From positions 1 to 16,755 of the forward strand of contig DBYD01000027.1 in NCBI GenBank assembly GCA_002309855.1: 16,755 nucleotides of DNA, given 5' to 3'. Below, piece by piece: positions 12,650 through 16,755 of the stretch. Positions within the stretch are counted from its first letter, which is position 1; each line of letters starts with the position of its first letter. The DNA comes from Bacteroidales bacterium UBA1195. Its GTDB lineage: Bacteria > Bacteroidota > Bacteroidia > Bacteroidales > WCHB1-69. The notes below the pieces were generated by a model. It searched no databases and was not told where the DNA came from. It saw nothing but the letters and a program-made list of their open reading frames with translations. The position numbers were made by a program, and so were the translations under genes.

Positions 12650-13660
12650 ATGAAAAAGAGACATACAAATAAAGACTTCACAGCAGTCGCTTTCTGCACA
12701 CTGCTGTTTGCCCTTGCCGCAACATCCGTTCAGGCACAGGATCTGTTCATTCCTGCCAAAGATGCGGATTGGATTGACGACGACCCTTTTCTGCAACAGA
12801 CGGTATTTGAAGGAAGCAATTGCTACTATTTCTGTGCCACAAGTTATTACCATCGCAAACGCCACGCACTCAGCCTGCACGACAGCACACTAGTCTATGT
12901 CCATGTCCTCCGGGACGATTGGAAAAGCTGGCTTTTGACCGGTTTTTGGAAACCGAAGACGCTCCGTTACGAGATGAGCTTGCGCCAGACCGAACAGCGT
13001 GCCATCCTTGACCTGTTGGAGGCGGCCATACAAACGGCAAAAACCAACAACAAAGAGGTTGATCGCCCATGCGACTACGCGACATACTATCTTTGCCGTA
13101 ATGCGCGTAAAGTGACGGTTTGGTCCTCTGACGGCAGGACACTCCCCACCCGGACGGTGCATGCTTTAGACAGCCTGTGCTACGCCACTGAGCACAACGA
13201 CAGAGCCGTGCTGCTCCGCCAACTGGACACCTGCCGCACACTCACCGATGAGTTCCGGCAGCTTTATCAAAGCACCTGTAATTTTCTTAAACCGGACAAA
13301 CCATACCCAGTCCTCAACATCCACATCAGCAGCGACAATGAAATTCTTGTAAATGATACACCTTGCAGCCTACAGCAATTGAAGGATGTTGTGAAAACAT
13401 TTATGGACACATCTGGAACTGAGATCATAAAAATCAAGCATTTGGGAGAATATCCGGTGTCGAAAGGGGTTATCAATTTCAGCAGTTCAAGGAATGCTTT
13501 ATACAAACTGTATTGCGATGTACAGATAGAAATAACTACAGCCATCAATGAGCTGCGTGATGATCTTGCACTAAAAAAATTTGGGAAGAAGTTCGAGCAT
13601 CTGGATACTGATTTCCAGGCTGCGATAAAGGAGGCGGTTCCTTTGAACTTTGAAAAATAA
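12650..13660 (+). CDS. secreted or anchored protein with ExbD-like C-terminal domain
   Basis: A 336-residue protein. The frame is open slightly upstream, but those codons overlap the promoter, so ATG 12650 is the start. Basic residues (MKKRHTNK) precede a hydrophobic stretch 11-27 and a probable cleavage site after VQA (28-30 VQAQ). Residues 31-215 are not recognised and are rich in aromatic and Cys residues. Residues about 218-336 match the periplasmic domain and C-terminal tail of Bacteroidetes ExbD: VLNIHISSDNEILVND, then LGEYPVSKGVINF, then INELRDDLALKKFGKKFEHL. ExbD normally sits in the inner membrane with a conserved Asp in its single helix and energises TonB; no Asp lies in this hydrophobic core. 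It may bind TonB or ExbB partners without forming the proton channel. sanA follows after 43 bp, probably on the same transcript. Confidence 0.8.
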   Translation: MKKRHTNKDFTAVAFCTLLFALAATSVQAQDLFIPAKDADWIDDDPFLQQTVFEGSNCYYFCATSYYHRKRHALSLHDSTLVYVHVLRDDWKSWLLTGFWKPKTLRYEMSLRQTEQRAILDLLEAAIQTAKTNNKEVDRPCDYATYYLCRNARKVTVWSSDGRTLPTRTVHALDSLCYATEHNDRAVLLRQLDTCRTLTDEFRQLYQSTCNFLKPDKPYPVLNIHISSDNEILVNDTPCSLQQLKDVVKTFMDTSGTEIIKIKHLGEYPVSKGVINFSSSRNALYKLYCDVQIEITTAINELRDDLALKKFGKKFEHLDTDFQAAIKEAVPLNFEK

Positions 13661-13703
13661 GTTTTTGAATAACAGACTATAGAGGACCTGGAATCACTTT
13701 GGC

Positions 13704-14381
13704 ATGAAATCAAAAAGCCGCTTAAAATGCAAAAGCACGCCACGCAGAAAGCGTCGCAAATGGAAAGTGGTGATCGCGGCTCTATTGGCATTGGCCGTCA
13801 TCACCATAATAGTTTCCAACGTGACGGTTTCCCATTGGTCACGCGGCAGATGCCACACCAACACGGAGGACGTTCCCTCGGGGAGGGTTGCACTGCTGCT
13901 CGGCACCTCCCGCTTAGGACGGCACGGCAACCTGAACCCATATTTTGTTTACAGGATTGATGCTGCCGCAAAACTGTACCATAGCGGAAAAATCCGCAAG
14001 ATACTCATAAGCGGCGACAACCGCCGGAAAGGCTACAACGAACCGGAGGATATGCGTAATGCGCTCATTGCGAAAGGAGTGCCTGACAGCTGCATTGTAT
14101 TGGACTATGCCGGATTCCGCACCTACGACTCCATGGTGCGCGCCAAAAAGGTGTTCGGACAGGACAGCCTGATTGTGGTGTCGCAGCACTGGCACAACGA
14201 ACGGGCACTCTACATTGCACATCGCATCGGAGTGGAGGCCGAAGCCTTTGACGCGAAGGACCGCACAGGATTCACCACCATCCGACTCACCGTGCGCGAA
14301 TGGCTCGCCCGCACCAAGATGGCAATCGACCTGCTGTTCATGCATGACCCGCATTTTCTGGGCGAAAAAATAGAGATTTAA
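13704..14381 (+). CDS. sanA: SanA/YdcF-family (DUF218) envelope protein
   Basis: A 225-residue protein with a very basic N-terminus (residues 1-21), one membrane helix (about 22-39) and a DUF218 domain outside the inner membrane. SanA-type motifs in order: VALLLGTSR (62-70), YFVYRIDAA (80-88), ILISGDN (100-106), YNEPEDMR (111-118), VLDYAGFRTYDS (132-143) and HWHNERALYIA (162-172). In E. coli SanA affects envelope barrier function and vancomycin sensitivity at high temperature; the reaction is not established. The resemblance to SanA is strong over the whole length. It lies 43 bp after the ExbD-like gene with no clear own promoter, so the two may be co-expressed. Confidence 0.9.
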   Translation: MKSKSRLKCKSTPRRKRRKWKVVIAALLALAVITIIVSNVTVSHWSRGRCHTNTEDVPSGRVALLLGTSRLGRHGNLNPYFVYRIDAAAKLYHSGKIRKILISGDNRRKGYNEPEDMRNALIAKGVPDSCIVLDYAGFRTYDSMVRAKKVFGQDSLIVVSQHWHNERALYIAHRIGVEAEAFDAKDRTGFTTIRLTVREWLARTKMAIDLLFMHDPHFLGEKIEI

Positions 14382-14400
14382 CCGCCCACCCGCCGGATTC

Positions 14401-14424
14401 GTATCGGAATTTTGATTACTTTTG
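14401..14424 (+). promoter_or_regulatory. extended Bacteroidetes promoter, copy D
   Basis: GTATCGGAATTTTGAT followed by TACTTTTG (-7 box, 14417-14424). It differs from the other copies mainly by GATTAC for GACTAC. It ends 36 bp before the ATG at 14461; an out-of-frame ATG at 14441 opens a 21-codon reading frame that overlaps the start of the next gene. Confidence 0.74.
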
Positions 14425-14460
14425 CAAATTCTGAAAAAAAATGAAAACACAAACGATTAA

Positions 14461-15363
14461 ATGGAGATACACAATAGTATTCAAAAAAATGAACAACCTC
14501 AAATAAAAGGGGAAATAATCCTTTATCAACCGACAGAGGATATTCGTATTGAGGCACGTATTGTTTATGAAACAATCTGGCTCACACAACAACAAATATC
14601 TATGTTGTTTGGCACGAAACGTCCTGCCATAACAAAACATATTTCAAACATATACTCAAGTGGAGAACTTGACAAAGAGAGCACATGTTCCATTTTGGAA
14701 CACATGGGCAACGAAGAAAGACAGCGATACGCCACAATGTATTACAACCTTGATATAATTCTTGCTGTCGGCTACCGTGTAAACAGCTTCAATGCCACAC
14801 AATTCAGAAAATGGGCGACTAAAGTACTGAAAGATTATCTGATAAAAGGATACTCGGTCAACAATAGACTTGAAAGATTGGAACAACGAGTTACAAAAAC
14901 TGAAGAAAAAATTGATTTCTTTGTCCGCACCGCATTACCCCCTGTTGAGGGAGTGTTTTACAACGGCCAGATATTTGATGCTTACGTTTTTGCCACAGAT
15001 TTGATAAAAACCGCGAAAAAGGACATCGTACTAATTGACAACTATATAGACGAGTCTGTTTTACTGATGCTTTCAAAACGAAATGCGAAAGTTCATGCAA
15101 CAATCATCACACAATCAAATTCAAGAACAACCCTACTTGATATTGAAAAGTATAACGCACAATATACACCAATAGAAATAAAAAATAGTGATTTTATCCA
15201 CGACCGATTCCTAATCATTGACAAAGAGGTGTACCATATTGGCGCTTCATTGAAAGACCTTGGAAAGAAATTGTTTGCATTCTCAAAAATGAATATTTCC
15301 GCAAAAATGATACTGCAGATGACCGTGCTGGATGAGGCTGAAAACAGGAAACAGCTGAAATAA
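14461..15363 (+). CDS. RhuM-family protein with phospholipase-D-like C-terminal domain
   Basis: A 300-residue protein. Residues about 15-150 match the RhuM family: IILYQPTEDIRIEARI, then IWLTQQQISMLFGTKRPAIT, which has the look of a DNA-binding winged or HTH domain, then YYNLDIILAVGYRVNS and FRKWATKVLKDYLIKG. A charged coiled-coil-like segment (RLERLEQRVTKTEEK, 136-150) links to a C-terminal domain with HDRFLIID (247-254) and GAS (261-263), fitting the HxKx4Dx6G(S/A) pattern of phospholipase-D-like enzymes with Arg249 for Lys. Such single-motif proteins act as dimers, often as nucleases. RhuM members are common on islands and phage-related DNA; a defence or DNA-metabolism role is plausible but unproven. 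It is the only gene behind its promoter, and dinD has its own. Confidence 0.82.
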   Translation: MEIHNSIQKNEQPQIKGEIILYQPTEDIRIEARIVYETIWLTQQQISMLFGTKRPAITKHISNIYSSGELDKESTCSILEHMGNEERQRYATMYYNLDIILAVGYRVNSFNATQFRKWATKVLKDYLIKGYSVNNRLERLEQRVTKTEEKIDFFVRTALPPVEGVFYNGQIFDAYVFATDLIKTAKKDIVLIDNYIDESVLLMLSKRNAKVHATIITQSNSRTTLLDIEKYNAQYTPIEIKNSDFIHDRFLIIDKEVYHIGASLKDLGKKLFAFSKMNISAKMILQMTVLDEAENRKQLK

Positions 15364-15378
15364 AAAATGGTAAGAATA
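15354..15378 (+). repeat. 25-bp gene-end repeat, copy 1
   Basis: The last codons, stop and following bases of the RhuM-type gene match 16265-16289, at the end of dinD, at 23 of 25 positions (GCTGAAATAAAAAATGG, two differing bases, AGAATA). The two proteins are unrelated at their C-termini otherwise. Confidence 0.75.
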
Positions 15379-15383
15379 CTGAA

Positions 15384-15411
15384 ATCCGTATCCAATTTTT
15401 GACTACTTTTG
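15384..15411 (+). promoter_or_regulatory. extended Bacteroidetes promoter, copy E
   Basis: ATCCGTATCCAATTTTTGAC followed by TACTTTTG (-7 box, 15404-15411), ending 27 bp before the dinD ATG. It lies in the 75-bp gap after the RhuM-type gene. Confidence 0.78.
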
Positions 15412-15438
15412 CACTCTAAAAAATAAACACTAATCATT

Positions 15439-16269
15439 ATGAAAACTGAAGAAATCAAATCCTTATTCGAGCAGTTTGAAAAGGCTGCCGCAGAAGTAGA
15501 AAACATTGAATGTTGGAGTGCAAGAGAATTGTATCCGATATTGGGTTATACCCAATGGCGCAACTTCATGAATGCAGTTGACAAAGCTAAAGAAGCCTGC
15601 TTAAATGCAGGACAAAAACTAACCGATCATTTTGCTGACGTCAGCAAAACGATACCCATGCCTAAAGGTGCGGAAAAAGAGATAGATGACATTCTATTAA
15701 CCCGCTACGCCTGCTATCTGATAGCGCAGAATGGAGACCCGCGTAAACCGCAAATTGCTTTCGCCCAAACCTATTTCGCAATTCAGACCCGCAGGGCGGA
15801 ACTTATCGAACAGCGGCTTTTGGAAACTGAACGTGTTAAGGCGAGAGCCAAACTACAGGAAACTGAAAAGAAACTCTCCGGCATACTCTACGAAAGAGGC
15901 GTGAACGATAAAGGCTTCGCAAATATCCGGTCGAAAGGCGACCAGGCATTGTTCCGTCTAAATACCAACATGTTGAAACGCAAGATGGGTGTTCCGGACA
16001 ACCGCCCGCTGGCAGATTTTTTGCCAACAATCAGCATAAAGGCAAAGGATTTCGCTGCCGAGATGACCAGCGTGAACGTGCAGAGTAAAGACCTGCAAGG
16101 TGAACGCGACATCACCGCCGAGCACGAGGACAACAACCGAGCTGTACGACAAATGCTTGTCGAACGTGGCATCGTGCCAGAAAATCTCCCACCCGCTGAA
16201 GACGTGAAGAAAGTGGAACGGCGGCTTGCCAGCGAAGAAAAGAAAACCATCGGAACAGGAAACTGCTGA
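15439..16269 (+). CDS. dinD: DinD-family protein (DNA-damage-inducible protein D)
   Basis: A 276-residue protein, against 274 in E. coli DinD. Shared landmarks: WSARELYPILGYTQWRNF (26-43, a BRO-N-like start), AVDKAKEACLNAG (46-58), LTRYACYLIAQNGDP (87-101), and FAQTYFAIQTRRAEL (108-122), followed by a long charged helix (123-148) and GVNDKGFANIRSKGDQALF (154-172). E. coli DinD is SOS-induced and inhibits RecA filament activities in vitro; whether this one does the same is not known. No LexA-type box was recognised in its promoter, which is the same extended promoter used by the neighbouring units. The C-terminus is very charged and ends in KKTIGTGNC. Confidence 0.9.
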   Translation: MKTEEIKSLFEQFEKAAAEVENIECWSARELYPILGYTQWRNFMNAVDKAKEACLNAGQKLTDHFADVSKTIPMPKGAEKEIDDILLTRYACYLIAQNGDPRKPQIAFAQTYFAIQTRRAELIEQRLLETERVKARAKLQETEKKLSGILYERGVNDKGFANIRSKGDQALFRLNTNMLKRKMGVPDNRPLADFLPTISIKAKDFAAEMTSVNVQSKDLQGERDITAEHEDNNRAVRQMLVERGIVPENLPPAEDVKKVERRLASEEKKTIGTGNC

Positions 16270-16289
16270 AATAAAAAATGGGGAGAATA
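16265..16289 (+). repeat. 25-bp gene-end repeat, copy 2
   Basis: Partner of 15354-15378. It covers the dinD stop codon and about 20 bp after it. Confidence 0.75.
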
Positions 16290-16313
16290 TAATCCTTATT
16301 GGGTACAGGTGCA

Positions 16314-16351
16314 GTCCGACAGTTCATCTGTATTCAAGGTCGGATTTTTTT
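16314..16351 (+). terminator. probable rho-independent terminator after dinD
   Basis: TCCGAC (16315-16320) pairs with GTCGGA (16339-16344), with a possible extra G-U pair, an 18-nt loop and seven T immediately after. The stem is short and the loop large, so strength is uncertain. Its place between dinD and the nifJ promoter fits. Confidence 0.6.
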
Positions 16352-16385
16352 CCACAAACTTCTGCTGACGTATTCAGAAATGTTG

Positions 16386-16393
16386 TATCTTTG
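16386..16393 (+). promoter_or_regulatory. -7 box of the nifJ promoter
   Basis: TATCTTTG fits TAnnTTTG exactly but lacks the extended TATCCGA-TTTTGAC spacer of the cassette promoters. It leaves a leader of about 95 nt before the ATG at 16496, far longer than the 15-30 nt of the cassette genes. Confidence 0.65.
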
Positions 16394-16495
16394 TAAGTTT
16401 GGAGGTGAAGTGTTTTTGCCTTCAATAGGGTTTTGTAATATATTGGAAATTAAAGTAATAAAAAACAATAAACATCCATTAAACTATAAATAATT

Positions 16496-16755
16496 ATGGC
16501 AGAAAAAAAATTTATGACATGTGACGGTAACTGCGCGGCTGCGCACGTGGCCTACATGTTCAGCGAAGTGGCCGCCATCTACCCCATCACCCCGTCAAGC
16601 CCGATGGCAGAATACATTGACGAGTGGAGTGCAGGCGGCAGAAAGAACATTTTCGGGGAAACCGTGAAAGTGGTTGAAATGCAGAGTGAAGCCGGTGCAG
16701 CCGGTGCCGTGCACGGCTCATTGCAGGCCGGTGCGCTGACCACCACCTACACCGC
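16496..16755 (+). CDS. nifJ: pyruvate:ferredoxin (flavodoxin) oxidoreductase, 5' part
   Basis: Only the first 86 codons are inside the window; the full enzyme is close to 1200 residues. It converts pyruvate and CoA to acetyl-CoA and CO2 and passes electrons to ferredoxin, central to anaerobic energy metabolism. MTCDGNCAAAHVAYMFSEV (7-25) and YPITPSSPMAEYIDEW (29-44) are the typical N-terminal pyrimidine-binding domain, and Glu65 in VVEMQSEAGAAGAVHG is the expected thiamine-diphosphate glutamate. The ATG at 16496 agrees with the usual N-terminus (MAEKKFMTCDG). The separate promoter and the terminator before it mark a boundary between the accessory cassettes and core genes. Confidence 0.95.
   Translation, partial: MAEKKFMTCDGNCAAAHVAYMFSEVAAIYPITPSSPMAEYIDEWSAGGRKNIFGETVKVVEMQSEAGAAGAVHGSLQAGALTTTYT

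Noticed and set aside
1..16755. tRNA, rRNA, riboswitch or phage structural genes
   Set aside because: None was recognised on either strand by eye; no integrase or transposase gene was seen, so a mobile origin for the cassettes rests only on repeats and gene content.

Overview
The window reads as chromosomal DNA from a member of the Bacteroidales; I cannot name the genus. The evidence is the Bacteroidetes promoter box TAnnTTTG (mostly as TACTTTTG) upstream of many genes, starts with no clear Shine-Dalgarno sequence, an outer-membrane TonB-dependent receptor with a carboxypeptidase-regulatory-like N-terminus, DUF3857/transglutaminase-like secreted proteins, a Fe-type superoxide dismutase and pyruvate:ferredoxin oxidoreductase. 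This set fits a gut-type anaerobe.

Layout. 1-1101: a small lipoprotein and sodB on the plus strand. 1112-2591 (minus): a three-gene hipB-hipS-hipT toxin-antitoxin operon, i.e. a HipA kinase split into two proteins, preceded by three inverted-repeat operators whose centres are exactly 41 bp apart. 2729-7360 (minus): three secreted proteins in a row: a transglutaminase-like protein with an intact Cys-His-Asp triad (upstream), a lipoprotein made of protease-propeptide-like domains with no protease, and a second transglutaminase-like protein that lacks the Cys and the His. Short tandem repeats lie in the leaders of the last two, which also share a copied 36-bp start region.

7422-9044 (plus): a pair of small membrane proteins, then a RelE/ParE-type toxin-antitoxin pair. 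9222-11678: a TonB-dependent receptor. 11728-12531 (minus): an orphan phosphoribosyltransferase-fold protein. 12650-16269 (plus): a secreted protein ending in an ExbD-like domain, a SanA homologue, a RhuM-type protein with a phospholipase-D-like C-terminus, and a DinD homologue. 16496 to the end: the start of nifJ (pyruvate:ferredoxin oxidoreductase), which looks like core genome again.

The most striking structure across the right half is a recurring extended promoter, roughly TATCCGA then TTTTGACTACTTTTGC. It sits 22-37 bp before the first gene of five separate units (7.4, 8.5, 12.6, 14.4 and 15.4 kb), with two decayed copies at 9.05 and 11.7 kb. This suggests a set of independently acquired defence, stress and membrane cassettes under near-identical promoters. 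Function calls come from reading the sequences and remembered family patterns; no database search was run.
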